From NCBI RefSeq assembly GCF_003966125.1, contig NZ_RXMA01000014.1, forward strand, positions 62,001 through 126,000: 64,000 nucleotides of DNA. Reading direction: 5' to 3'. Both the position numbers and the translations under genes were made by a program. Source of the DNA: Azospirillum griseum (lineage in GTDB: Bacteria > Pseudomonadota > Alphaproteobacteria > Azospirillales > Azospirillaceae). Of this stretch, positions 53,677-62,207 are shown piece by piece; position 1 is the stretch's first letter; each line of letters begins with the position of its first letter. The notes beneath the pieces are model-generated. The model was not told where the DNA came from. It searched no databases and worked only from the letters and a program-made list of their open reading frames with translations.

Positions 53677-53704
53677 GGTGCGGGGTTTCCCCTTGCTTGG
53701 ACGA

Positions 53705-53935
53705 TCAAAGGCTGGCGGGCAAGAGCGCCAGCAAGCCCAGCAGCAGCGAGGCGAAGCTGATCAGCATCGCCAGATCGGTCATGTCGAGGTCGGCATCGTC
53801 CGCCCGGTCGCGAAACAGCGCGCCATCCTGGCCGTCCGTTGCGCCCCCCGCGTTGGCGGCCAGCAGCAGGATTCCGTCGGGGGTCGGCATCAACGAGGCC
53901 AGGGTCAGCAGATCGAGTTCGGATGTGCGGTGCAT
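53705..53935 (-). CDS. Small single-pass membrane protein, function unknown
   Basis: The 76-residue product is not recognised. An excellent ribosome binding site (AAGGAGG, 8 bp before the ATG) argues that it is real. It has an acidic, asparagine/aspartate-rich centre and one strongly hydrophobic C-terminal helix (residues 55-73), suggesting a tail-anchored inner-membrane protein. It immediately precedes the nitroreductase gene in the same direction and is divergent from tauA. Confidence 0.6.
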   Translation of the reverse strand: MHRTSELDLLTLASLMPTPDGILLLAANAGGATDGQDGALFRDRADDADLDMTDLAMLISFASLLLGLLALLPASL

Positions 53936-54071
53936 GATCAGGCCTCCTTGGTGTGATCCGGCTGTGTGGTGCGCCCGGCGGGTCAAGCCACGGCCCTTAC
54001 GGGCGGCGGGGCCGCCCACATTCCACACGTTAAAGAACCATCATCACCCCTTATTTCCTATTTATCAACTA

Positions 54072-54093
54072 TGTTTATACGCTCGTATAAACA
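54072..54093. promoter_or_regulatory. Perfect palindrome upstream of tauA
   Basis: Inverted 9-bp arms TGTTTATAC and GTATAAACA flank GCTC. Located about 190 bp upstream of tauA, it is a strong candidate operator for a dimeric regulator of the taurine genes or of the divergent small gene. Confidence 0.5.
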
Positions 54094-54111
54094 ACATTTT
54101 CTCTCGATATT

Positions 54112-54129
54112 AAAGTCTATTTTTCTACA
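54112..54129. promoter_or_regulatory. Sulfur-locus motif, copy 1 (tau)
   Basis: The sequence AAAGTCTATTTTTCTACA matches the site at 60927-60944 in 16 of 18 bases. Both lie in promoter regions of sulfur-related units. A CysB/Cbl-like regulator is a guess. Confidence 0.45.
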
Positions 54130-54283
54130 GTTTTATGCGTTTTTGCGATTGCGCCGGTCCCGTGCGCCGCATTAGTGTTTTCCCAACCCGCCGGGCCGCG
54201 TCCGCCGATGCCCTGATCGGCTCTTCCGATCCCGCCCGGCCCCTCCCCCATCGTTGCCCCCCATCGCAATTGGATTCCGCGCC

Positions 54284-55288
54284 ATGACCAAGCCCTTGCA
54301 CACGCTGCTGTTCTCCGCCCTGACCGCCCTGCTGCCCTTCGTGGCGGAGGCGGCAAACGGCAAGGTGGTGGTCGGCTATCAGACCGACGCCCTGCCCTCC
54401 TCCGTGGCCATCGCCAACGGGGATTTCGCCAAAGCCACCGGCGTCACCATCGATTTCCGCAAATTCAACTCGGGGGCCGATGTCTTCGCCGCCATCGCCT
54501 CGGGCGACGTGCAGGTCGGTTATGTCGGGTCCAGCCCCTTCGCGGCGGCCACCAGCCGTGGCCTGGACGTGAAGGCCTTCCACCTCGCCACCATCTCCGG
54601 CACCGACGAGGCCCTGGTGGTCCGCAACGGATCCGGCATCGAAAAGCCGTCGGACCTGAAGGGCAAGAAGCTGGCGGCCGCCCCGGTCTCCACCGACCAT
54701 TATCAACTGCTGGCGGTGTTGAAGCAGGAGAAGATCAGCGAGCGCGACGCCCAGGTGTTCGCCATTCCCCAGCCGGACATCGTTGCCGCCTGGAATCGCG
54801 GCGATCTCGACGCGGCCTTTGTCTGGGATCCGGCGCTGACCGAACTGAAGAAGAACGGCAAGGTTCTGCTGACCTCCAAGGAGGTCGCCGACCGGGGCGC
54901 GCCGACCTTCTCCGCCTGGGTCGCCACCGCGACCTTTGCCAAGGACAACCCGGCTTTTCTCAAGAGCTTCGCGCAGGTGATCGAAAAGTACAGCGCCTCG
55001 TTCCAGACCGACAAGGCGGCCTGGAGCGCGGATTCGGACAACGCCAAGGCGTTGGCCAAGCTGCTGGGCGGGACCCCCGCCGATCAGGCCGCCGCGCTGA
55101 CGAACCTGTCGCTGGTCCCGCCCGCCCAACAGGCGAGCGCGGCGTGGTTGGGCGGCGGGGAGAATGGTGGGGCCGCCAAGATCCTGAAGGCGACCGCCGA
55201 ATTCCTGAAGGAACAGAAAAAGATCACCACCGTCCTGCCCAGCTATGGCGGGTTCGTCACCCCCGACGCGGTCAAGGACCTGCGCTGA
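54284..55288 (+). CDS. tauA: Taurine-binding periplasmic protein
   Basis: From ATG 54284 the 334-residue product has a signal peptide (ending AEAA near residue 23) and the TauA fold with VVVGYQTDALPSSVAIANGD, SGDVQVGYVGSSPFAAA and PQPDIVAAWNRGDLDAAFVWDP. It delivers taurine to TauBC. It is followed by tauB after 64 bp containing a hairpin at 55296-55336, then tauC; tauD is on the opposite strand beyond a terminator. Confidence 0.9.
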   Translation: MTKPLHTLLFSALTALLPFVAEAANGKVVVGYQTDALPSSVAIANGDFAKATGVTIDFRKFNSGADVFAAIASGDVQVGYVGSSPFAAATSRGLDVKAFHLATISGTDEALVVRNGSGIEKPSDLKGKKLAAAPVSTDHYQLLAVLKQEKISERDAQVFAIPQPDIVAAWNRGDLDAAFVWDPALTELKKNGKVLLTSKEVADRGAPTFSAWVATATFAKDNPAFLKSFAQVIEKYSASFQTDKAAWSADSDNAKALAKLLGGTPADQAAALTNLSLVPPAQQASAAWLGGGENGGAAKILKATAEFLKEQKKITTVLPSYGGFVTPDAVKDLR

Positions 55289-55295
55289 CCCCATT

Positions 55296-55336
55296 CCCAT
55301 CACGGGCAGCCCCATCGCGGGCTGTCCGGTCATGGG
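55296..55336. other. Intercistronic hairpin tauA-tauB
   Basis: A 10-bp stem (CGGGCAGCCC with GGGCTGTCCG, one G:U) and outer CCCAT/ATGGG pairs fill the gap between tauA and tauB. Such hairpins often protect the binding-protein message from decay and set the receptor excess. Confidence 0.55.
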
Positions 55337-55352
55337 TTGAAGAGAGGACGCC

Positions 55353-56156
55353 ATGCTTCACGTCCACAACGCCAGCGTCTTCTTTTCCGCCCGCGACGGG
55401 CGGGTGGTGCACGCGCTGGACCGGGCCACGCTCGACATTGACGCCAACAGCGTCGTCGTCGCGCTGGGGGCCTCGGGTTGCGGCAAATCCACCTTGCTGA
55501 ACGCCATCGCCGGGTTTCTGCCGCTGTCCGACGGCTCCATCACGCTCGACGGGCAACCGGTGGACCGCCCCGGTGCCGACCGGGGTGTGGTCTTTCAAAA
55601 GGACACGCTGCTGCCCTGGAAAAGCGTGCTCGACAACGTCGCCCTCGGCCTGAAATTCGCGGGCGTCCCGGCGCGCGACCGGCGGGAGCGGGCGAACGAA
55701 CTGCTGCGGATGGTCGGGCTGGACGGCTTCGCCCATTCCGCCCCGCACGAGCTGTCGGGCGGGATGCGCCAGCGCGTCGGCATCGCCCGCGCGCTGGCGA
55801 CCGACCCGAAGATCCTGCTGATGGACGAACCGTTCGGCGCGCTCGACAGCCTGACGCGCGAACAGATGCAGGAGCTGCTGGTGGACGTCTGGGCGCGCAC
55901 CGGCAAGCGCATCTTCTTCATCACCCATTCGATTGAAGAGGCGCTGTTCCTGGGAACCACGGTGGTGGTGATGTCGCCGCGCCCGGGCCGCATCGTCGCC
56001 CGTTTCGATCTGGATTTCGTCCGGCGGTTCGCGCAGGAACGCGACGTGCGGGCCATTCTGTCGGACCCGCGCTTTGCGGAGCTGTACGACGAGATCCGCA
56101 ACCTCGTGCATCGCCCGCATGACCGCTCCCACGAGGGAGGAGACCGACCGCAATGA
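55353..56156 (+). CDS. tauB: Taurine ABC transporter ATPase
   Basis: The 267-residue ATPase has Walker [24 protein letters not shown] at the Q-loop, signature ELSGGMRQR, Walker [13 protein letters not shown] and ITHSIEEA. It energises taurine import with TauC, whose gene overlaps by 4 bp. GAGAGGA precedes the ATG. Confidence 0.9.
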   Translation: MLHVHNASVFFSARDGRVVHALDRATLDIDANSVVVALGASGCGKSTLLNAIAGFLPLSDGSITLDGQPVDRPGADRGVVFQKDTLLPWKSVLDNVALGLKFAGVPARDRRERANELLRMVGLDGFAHSAPHELSGGMRQRVGIARALATDPKILLMDEPFGALDSLTREQMQELLVDVWARTGKRIFFITHSIEEALFLGTTVVVMSPRPGRIVARFDLDFVRRFAQERDVRAILSDPRFAELYDEIRNLVHRPHDRSHEGGDRPQ

Positions 56157-57007
56157 CCGATCTGGCAAGCCGGGGCGCGCCGCATGCCGCCCCAACCGCC
56201 GCCCACCCCAAGCGGGTGCGGCTTCACCCCTTTGGCCTGGATGGCGCGCCGACCCTGCTCATCAGCCTGACCACTGGCGCCGCGCTGATCGGGTTGTGGT
56301 TCCTGGTGTCCTGGCTGCGGCTGGTCCCGCCGCTGTTCCTGCCCGGCCCGGAGGAGGTTCTCACCCAGTTCCTGGCCATTCTGGACGACGGGTACGCCGG
56401 GGCGACGCTGGGGGAGCATGTGTCCGCCAGCCTGTTCCGCATCTCCACCGCCGCCCTGCTCGCCGCGTCCTTCGGCATCCCGTTGGGCTTGGCGATGGGG
56501 CTGAACCGCTGGGTCAAGGGCGTGTTCGACACCCCGATTGAGTTTTATTGGCCGCTGCCGCCGCTGGCCTATCTGCCCTTGATGATCATCTGGCTGGGCA
56601 TTGGCGAGCTGTCCAAGATCGTGCTGCTGACGCTGGCGATGTTCGCGCCGATCTGCCTGTCGGCGCAGGCGGGGGTCCGGTCCCTGCCGATTGAGCGGGT
56701 GAACGCCGCCCTGTCGCTGGGGGCGACGCGCTGGCAACTCTTCCTCGACATCGTGCTGCCCAGCGCGCTGCCGGAGATTCTGACCGGCCTGCGCATCGGC
56801 ATCGGCGTGGGGTGGAGCACGCTGGTGGCGGCGGAGCTGATCGCCGCGACGCGCGGCATCGGCTTCATGATCATGTCGGCCTCGCATTTCCTGGCGGCCG
56901 ACGTGGTTTTTGTCGGCATCGGCGTCATCGCCGCCTGGGCCTTCGCCTTTTCCTATGGCATGCGCCTGCTGGAACGGGCGCTGGTCCCCTGGAAAGGCAA
57001 AAGCTGA
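56153..57007 (+). CDS. tauC: Taurine ABC transporter permease
   Basis: The 284-residue protein has about six membrane segments and the TauC motifs [25 protein letters not shown] and [19 protein letters not shown]. It completes the TauABC importer. It starts at ATG 56153 overlapping tauB and is followed by an exemplary bidirectional terminator. Confidence 0.9.
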   Translation: MTDLASRGAPHAAPTAAHPKRVRLHPFGLDGAPTLLISLTTGAALIGLWFLVSWLRLVPPLFLPGPEEVLTQFLAILDDGYAGATLGEHVSASLFRISTAALLAASFGIPLGLAMGLNRWVKGVFDTPIEFYWPLPPLAYLPLMIIWLGIGELSKIVLLTLAMFAPICLSAQAGVRSLPIERVNAALSLGATRWQLFLDIVLPSALPEILTGLRIGIGVGWSTLVAAELIAATRGIGFMIMSASHFLAADVVFVGIGVIAAWAFAFSYGMRLLERALVPWKGKS

Positions 57008-57044
57008 AACCGGGCAAGCGCGGACAACATCCGAACGAACACGC

Positions 57045-57080
57045 AAAAAGGGGGGCTGCGTTTGTGCAGCCCCCCTTTTT
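57045..57080. terminator. Bidirectional rho-independent terminator, tauC / tauD
   Basis: A 15-bp perfect stem (57045-57059 with 57066-57080), including a GGGGGGCTGC core, closes a 6-nt loop and provides five T residues on either strand. It separates the convergent tauC and tauD. Confidence 0.95.
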
Positions 57081-57097
57081 GTCGTGAACGCCAACCG

Positions 57098-57946
57098 TCA
57101 AACCGGACGGTCGCCCAGCACGGTGGCGCGGTGCATCAGGCGGCTGTGCGGCAGATAATCGTTGACCGCGTAATGCTGGGTCGAGCGGTTGTCCCACAGC
57201 GCCAGATCGTCCGGCTTCCAGGTCCACCGCACGGTGAATTCCGGTCGGGCGACATGGTCGAACAGGAAGCGCAGCAGGAAATCGCTTTCCTTCGGGCTGA
57301 GGCCCAGAATGGCCGCTGTGAAATTGTCGTTCACGAACAGCGCCTTGCGCCCGTTAACCGGATGGGTGCGGATCACCGGATGGACGCGGATCGGGTTCTT
57401 GGCCCGCGCCTCCAGCCAGCGTTCATGCACGCCCGGCCCGTTGTGACGCCATTCCGGAAACGACCGGCTGAAATCATGCACGGCCTTCAACGGTTCCAGA
57501 AGCACGCGCAGCGGTTCCGACAGCGCTTCATAGGCGGCCGACGCGCTGGCCCACAGGGTGTCACCGCCCAGCGGCGGCACCTTCTTGGCCGACAGCGCCA
57601 CGATGGCCGGTGGGGTTTCCACAAAGGTCACGTCGGTGTGCCAGACGTCGTTGTCGCTCGGGTTGTGCGGGCCGGTGTCCAGAACCATGATTTCCGGAAC
57701 CTCCGGGATGTTCGGATAGACCGGGTGGATGTGCAGCGGGCCGAAGCTGGCGGCGAAGGCGCGCTGCTGTTCCGGGGTCAGCGGCTGGTTTTCAAAGAAC
57801 AGCACCTGATGGCGCACCAGAAGCGCCTCCAACTCGGCCGCAACCGACGGGGTCAAGGGCCGGGACAGGTCAACGCCGCTGACCCGCGCGCCGATGGTGG
57901 GGCCGAGCGGGGTGGCGGTCAGGGTCGGCAGGGCAACATCCGGCAT
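57098..57946 (-). CDS. tauD: Taurine dioxygenase
   Basis: The 282-residue Fe(II)/2-oxoglutarate enzyme matches TauD in length and motifs: H103 and D105 in DVWHTDVTF, and a C-terminal HYAVNDYLP with the third histidine and downstream arginine. It hydroxylates taurine, which falls apart to aminoacetaldehyde and sulfite. The start is set at the third of three clustered in-frame ATGs (57958, 57952, 57946), since AGGA lies 6 bp before it. It is transcribed against tauABC. Confidence 0.9.
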   Translation of the reverse strand: MPDVALPTLTATPLGPTIGARVSGVDLSRPLTPSVAAELEALLVRHQVLFFENQPLTPEQQRAFAASFGPLHIHPVYPNIPEVPEIMVLDTGPHNPSDNDVWHTDVTFVETPPAIVALSAKKVPPLGGDTLWASASAAYEALSEPLRVLLEPLKAVHDFSRSFPEWRHNGPGVHERWLEARAKNPIRVHPVIRTHPVNGRKALFVNDNFTAAILGLSPKESDFLLRFLFDHVARPEFTVRWTWKPDDLALWDNRSTQHYAVNDYLPHSRLMHRATVLGDRPV

Positions 57947-58138
57947 GGACATCCTCATCACGGTTTGAAAAGCGATCCGGACCACGCAAAAAATTGGGGA
58001 AACGCGCGAACGCGCTTCCCCATCAGGTGGCGTGGACAATGGACGAACGAAGAGACGCACAAGACGCACGGAACCTCCCGGCCCGGGATGGGCAAACCCG
58101 CAGCGGTCAACCACCGGGGGCCGGGTGCAGAACGCTGG

Positions 58139-59434
58139 TCAGACCTCGGCCAGCGCCTGTTCGATGTCGGCGATGATGTCGTCGGGGTGCTCGATCCCGA
58201 TCGACAGGCGGACATAGCCAGGGGTGACACCGCTGGCGATCTGGTCCTCCACCGACAATTGCGAATGGGTGGTGGTCGCCGGATGGATGGCCAGCGAGCG
58301 GGCGTCGCCGATGTTGGCGACGTGGTACAGCAGCTTCAGCGATTCGATGAAGCGGCGGCCGGCTTCCGCCCCGCCCTTCACCTCAAACCCGATCAACGCG
58401 CCATAGCCGCCCTTCAGATAGGCGTCGGCGCGGCGCTTGGCCTCGCCGGTGTGCAGGCCGGGGAAGATGACCGAGGCGACCTTCGGGTGGGTTTTGAGAA
58501 AATCCGCCACCTTGATGGCGTTGGCGTTGTGCTGGCGGATGCGCAGCGGCAGGGTTTCCAACCCCTGGATCAACTGGAAGGCCGACAGCGGGCTGATCGC
58601 CGCCCCGGTGTCGCGCAGCAGCGTCACCCGCGCGCGCAGGACATAGGCGATGGGGCCGAGCGGCTTGGCCGCCTCCGTCCACACCGCGCCGTGATAGCTG
58701 GGGTCGGGCTGGGTCGGCAGCGGGAAACGGGCGGCGTGATCGGCCCATGGGAAATTGCCGCCGTCGATGATGACGCCGCCGATGGTGGTGCCATGGCCGC
58801 CGATGTATTTCGTCGCCGAATAGAGCGTCACCGCCGCGCCATGGTCGAACGGGCGCACGGTCAGCGGGGCGGCGGTGTTGTCCACAATCAACGGCACGCC
58901 CAGCGACCGGCCGATGTCGGCCACCTCGCGGATCGGGAAGACGTTCAGCTTGGGATTCGGCAGGGTTTCCGCGTAATAGGCGCGGGTCTTGTCATCGGTG
59001 GCGCGGCGGAAATTCTCCGGGTCGGCCGGATCGACGAAGCGCGCCTCGATCCCCAACTGCTTGAAGGTGTTGGCAAACAGGTTCCAGGTGCCGCCATAGA
59101 GATCGGTCGAGGTGACGAAATTGTCGCCCGCCTGCGCCAGATTCAGAATGGCGTAGAAGGACGCCGCCTGTCCCGACGCCACCACCAGCGCCGCCGCCCC
59201 GCCTTCCAACGCGGCCAGGCGCTGTTCGAGCACGTCCGTCGTCGGGTTGGTCACGCGGGTGTAGATGTTGCCCAACTCCTGGAGCGCGAACAGGCGTTCG
59301 GCGTGGCCGGTGTCCTGGAACTGGTAGGAGGTGGTCTGATAGATCGGCACGGCCACGGCCCCGGTCGCCGGATCGGACCGGTAGCCGCCAGCGTGCAGGG
59401 CCAGGGTTTCAAAACGCGGAGACGTGTCGGTCAT
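58139..59434 (-). CDS. metY: O-acetylhomoserine sulfhydrylase (MetY type)
   Basis: This 431-residue PLP enzyme of the Cys/Met metabolism family has LYSATKYIGGHGTTIGG with the PLP lysine, YTRVTNPTTDVLEQRLAALEGG and VIFPGLHTGEAKRRADAYL. It makes homocysteine from O-acetylhomoserine and sulfide. It lies between tauD and the 2-oxoglutarate oxygenase, so sulfide derived from released sulfite can be fixed locally. AAGGA precedes the ATG. Confidence 0.9.
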   Translation of the reverse strand: MTDTSPRFETLALHAGGYRSDPATGAVAVPIYQTTSYQFQDTGHAERLFALQELGNIYTRVTNPTTDVLEQRLAALEGGAAALVVASGQAASFYAILNLAQAGDNFVTSTDLYGGTWNLFANTFKQLGIEARFVDPADPENFRRATDDKTRAYYAETLPNPKLNVFPIREVADIGRSLGVPLIVDNTAAPLTVRPFDHGAAVTLYSATKYIGGHGTTIGGVIIDGGNFPWADHAARFPLPTQPDPSYHGAVWTEAAKPLGPIAYVLRARVTLLRDTGAAISPLSAFQLIQGLETLPLRIRQHNANAIKVADFLKTHPKVASVIFPGLHTGEAKRRADAYLKGGYGALIGFEVKGGAEAGRRFIESLKLLYHVANIGDARSLAIHPATTTHSQLSVEDQIASGVTPGYVRLSIGIEHPDDIIADIEQALAEV

Positions 59435-59488
59435 CGGTCGGTCCTTTTGAACAGCGTTTTTGAAAAGGGTCGGCGGAAAAGGGGCGGC

Positions 59489-60559
59489 TCAATAGGCGGC
59501 GGGTTCCAGAACCCGCCCGGCCAGCGCCGCCACCGCCGGAAGATCGGCGTAATGGCGTTGGGCGACGTCGGGGTGCGAGCGCAGGCGGCTTTTCAGCGCG
59601 TTTTCGCCGACATCCACGAACAACGGGTTGTTGGGATCACGCTCCGGCCCGCGCGCCTGCGCCGCCAGATCGGGCAGCAGCGGCAGAACCGGAACCCGCG
59701 CGCCCAGACGCGCGCCCAGGAAAAAGGCGATGGACAGCCGGTCCACCCCGGTCGGCGGCGTCACCACCCGGTGCACCGCCGCGCGGAAATAGCCATCGGT
59801 GGCCAGCTCCAGCAACTCCCCGGCGTTGACGACAAAGGTGCCGGGGATGAGCGGCACATCGACCCAACCATCGGGCGTTTCGGCCTGAAGCCCGCTTTGC
59901 TGGTGTTGCAGCACCAGGGTCAGCAAACCACTGTCCTTGTGCGCACCAACGCCCTGCCCGCCGCCGTCCTGCCCACCTTGTTCCCCCTCTGGCAGCGCGT
60001 CGCGCCCCGGGTAGCGGATCAGCTTGATGAGTTGCGTCGGGTCGGGCGCCACGATGGGATCGAAGGCGTCGGCCTTCAGCCCGATGGCCAGCGCCACCGC
60101 CCGCAGCAGGCGCAACGTGACTTCGGTCAGCGCGTCTTGCAACGCCAGCGCGGCGGGGCGCAGCTCCGGCAGGGCGTCGGGCCACTGGTTCGGACCCTGC
60201 AACCGCGTCCAGGCGGGCGCGTCGGCATCGGCGGGCAACGTGGGGCGTTCGGACCCGATGTCCACCTGCTCCCGCCAATCGGCCTTGCCCCGGGTGCGCT
60301 CCCACCCGGCGCGGGTGTAGCCCCGGAAATGCGGCGAATGGACCATTTCGATCGCCCGCTTGTCGGCGTCGGACAAGGCGAAGAAACGGCGCGACAGCGC
60401 AAAGGCCTGATCGAGCGTCGCCGCGTCCACACCATGGCCGGTCACATAGAACGCGCCGTACCGGCGGATCGCCACGCGCAGATCGTCGAGAAACGCCGCG
60501 CCCCCGCTGTCGTCGTCCTGAAAACGGCCCAGATCCAAAATCGGCAATGGCGCGGTCAC
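59489..60559 (-). CDS. Isopenicillin-N-synthase-like 2-oxoglutarate/Fe(II) oxygenase
   Basis: The start is GTG 60559 with the strong GGGAGGAGG upstream, giving 356 residues. It has the non-haem dioxygenase N-domain (YGAFYVTGHGVD, FRGYTRAGWERTRGK) and the catalytic region with GAHKDSGLLTLV (H-x-D), HRVVTPP and RLSIAFFLG (R-x-S). It probably oxidises a small, perhaps sulfur-containing, molecule; the substrate is unknown. Genes upstream of it are a small unknown ORF and a sulfur-type promoter motif. Confidence 0.85.
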   Translation of the reverse strand: MTAPLPILDLGRFQDDDSGGAAFLDDLRVAIRRYGAFYVTGHGVDAATLDQAFALSRRFFALSDADKRAIEMVHSPHFRGYTRAGWERTRGKADWREQVDIGSERPTLPADADAPAWTRLQGPNQWPDALPELRPAALALQDALTEVTLRLLRAVALAIGLKADAFDPIVAPDPTQLIKLIRYPGRDALPEGEQGGQDGGGQGVGAHKDSGLLTLVLQHQQSGLQAETPDGWVDVPLIPGTFVVNAGELLELATDGYFRAAVHRVVTPPTGVDRLSIAFFLGARLGARVPVLPLLPDLAAQARGPERDPNNPLFVDVGENALKSRLRSHPDVAQRHYADLPAVAALAGRVLEPAAY

Positions 60560-60612
60560 GGTGAGACCTCCTCCCGAAAACGATTGCAAGGAAAACGCAG
60601 GCTGAGACGGCG

Positions 60613-60807
60613 TCAGGCGGCCCGGCGGGCGGCAATCCGCGTCAACCACGCCCCGCTCAACCGATTCCACAGCGACACGGCGTTGTATGATCCTCCATCC
60701 CCCTCACAATCGAACACCAACCCCTCCGGCAACGGCACCCACACCACCACCGGATCGGCGGCGGGCAGAAGGGCGGTGGAGTCACGGTTTGTCAGCGGAT
60801 TGGACAT
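60613..60807 (-). CDS. Small hypothetical protein upstream of the oxygenase
   Basis: The 64-residue product from ATG 60807 has no family that I recognise. It starts shortly after an AAAGGA sequence and lies 53 bp before the oxygenase gene on the same strand. It contains a VVVWVPLPEGLVFDCEG segment and an arginine-rich tail. It may be a leader ORF or a small accessory protein; it may also be chance. Confidence 0.45.
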   Translation of the reverse strand: MSNPLTNRDSTALLPAADPVVVWVPLPEGLVFDCEGDGGSYNAVSLWNRLSGAWLTRIAARRAA

Positions 60808-61100
60808 GGAAAAATCCTTTCCAGACAAAGGATTGAAGGGCAGAGATTGAGCGGCGGTTGCTGGCGGAGGGGGATGCGGTTGGCGCATCACCCCGCCCTT
60901 GATCGTGAGCCCATCATGGGGTCGAGAAAGTCTATTTGTCTATAAAAATAATATGAGAAAATCGGAAAATCTCTTATATTTAACTGAGTAATTGTGTTGT
61001 TTTTGCGCGCACAAAGACCGCCCGCGTGTTCAGACCCGAACCACCGGTGCGGACGGCGGATTGGGTCTTGCGGGCGGCCTTTCGCAGCGCCGGACGCCGA
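60808..61100. other. Intergenic, A/T-rich promoter region
   Basis: No gene is supported in these 293 bp. The strand between about 60925 and 61000 is strikingly A/T-rich and holds the sulfur-locus motif at 60927-60944, probably the promoter of the minus-strand unit ending with metY-tauD. Confidence 0.55.
60927..60944. promoter_or_regulatory. Sulfur-locus motif, copy 2
   Basis: AAAGTCTATTTGTCTATA, 16/18 identical to 54112-54129, includes a direct repeat GTCTAT-TT-GTCTAT. It lies about 120 bp upstream of the small ORF and the oxygenase-metY-tauD genes. Confidence 0.45.
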
Positions 61101-62207
61101 TCAGCGCACCGCTTCGCCCAAACTCAGCATCAACCGGTTGGCCCAGGCGAAGATCGCCACCGACAGAATGACATCGTGGATGTCCCCATCGCTCAAGCCA
61201 GCCGACCGCAGCGCCACAACGTCGTCGTTGGCCAGAGCGGCGGGGGTGGCGGTCAGGCGGGCGGCGGCGCGGGCGATGGCCGACAGGCGCGGTTGATCGG
61301 ACAGGCCCACGATGCCGTGAGCGAACAGCGCCTCCACCGGCCCGCGTTCGCCGGTCAGTTCCACAAAGCGGCGGGTGTGGACGGACGCGCAATAGACGCA
61401 GCCATTCACCACCGATTCCACCGCGCTGGCGAATTCACGATCCGACCGGGGCAACCCGCGCGGGGCGTACAGGATGCCGTTGAACAGCGGCGTGCGATGG
61501 AGCAGCGATTCCGGTTCGTGCGCCAACACCAGGGAGTAGGCCCCGATGGCGGTGTTGGACGGCGTGACCGCCAGCGCCCGGCGCTGCTCCTCGCTGGCTT
61601 CGTCCAGGACGACCGGAGGCAGCCAGGGCCGCCACTCCAGCGTGTCGGTGGTGAAGGCGATGGCCGGATCGGCGGGAACCGGCACCCCGGCGAACGGCTC
61701 CACCCCGTCGCGCCCCCGCCCATCCAGCGCCCGCAGCCCCGCCAGAACCCGCGCCTGAAAGGACACCAGCGCGATCAGTTGCGACAGCGCGACGATGGCG
61801 TGCGCGTCCAGCCCCGCCGCCTCCAGCGCGCGCAGATGCTCGGGCCGGGAATCGCGCGGGGACAGGGCCACCCGGTCGACATGCGCGACCAGGGCGGGGC
61901 GGGCGTCCTCCCCATCCGCCACCAGGGCGCGATAATGGGCAGCCAGAGCGTCGTCGCCGCTCAGCTCGGCAAGGCGGGCGGCCAGCGTCGCCCGTTCGGC
62001 GGCGGGCAGTCGGCCGGGCCGCTGCGGGAACAGCAGGGCGTCGTGGGCAGCCTGGGCGCGGGCGCGGGCGTCGGCCCGCGTGACGCGCAGGGCCAACAGC
62101 GGCGCGCCATCGACAAAACCGGCCAAGCGGTCGATCAGGTCGGGGGTCACGGTTGCGCCGACGGCATCAAGGCCGGTGTCGGCACGGTCAATGGTCTGGC
62201 TGGTCAT
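61101..62207 (-). CDS. Fused CMD-domain/AhpD-like peroxidase-related protein
   Basis: The 368-residue protein consists of an N-terminal CMD-like domain (residues 20-165, LAGFVDGAPLLALRVTRAD, HYRALV, no redox cysteines) and a C-terminal AhpD-like domain (about 190-365) with the C270-x2-C273-x3-H277 redox motif (CVYCASVH). In other bacteria I recall these as two separate proteins encoded side by side. Function is unclear: hydroperoxide reduction or decarboxylase-like. Its ATG overlaps the stop of the upstream flavin monooxygenase gene by 1 bp. Confidence 0.78.
   Translation of the reverse strand: MTSQTIDRADTGLDAVGATVTPDLIDRLAGFVDGAPLLALRVTRADARARAQAAHDALLFPQRPGRLPAAERATLAARLAELSGDDALAAHYRALVADGEDARPALVAHVDRVALSPRDSRPEHLRALEAAGLDAHAIVALSQLIALVSFQARVLAGLRALDGRGRDGVEPFAGVPVPADPAIAFTTDTLEWRPWLPPVVLDEASEEQRRALAVTPSNTAIGAYSLVLAHEPESLLHRTPLFNGILYAPRGLPRSDREFASAVESVVNGCVYCASVHTRRFVELTGERGPVEALFAHGIVGLSDQPRLSAIARAAARLTATPAALANDDVVALRSAGLSDGDIHDVILSVAIFAWANRLMLSLGEAVR

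Larger units (their letters stand above)
53936..54283. other. Divergent intergenic region before tauA
   Basis: This 348-bp A/T-rich region has no gene. It holds the palindrome at 54072-54093 and the sulfur-locus motif at 54112-54129, and presumably the tau promoter. Confidence 0.6.

Noticed and set aside
57062..60850. A very long open frame (over 1,200 codons) on the plus strand
   Set aside because: It is antisense to tauD, metY and the oxygenase, which have clear family motifs, and its protein is a low-complexity Arg/Gly/Gln-rich string typical of GC-rich shadows.
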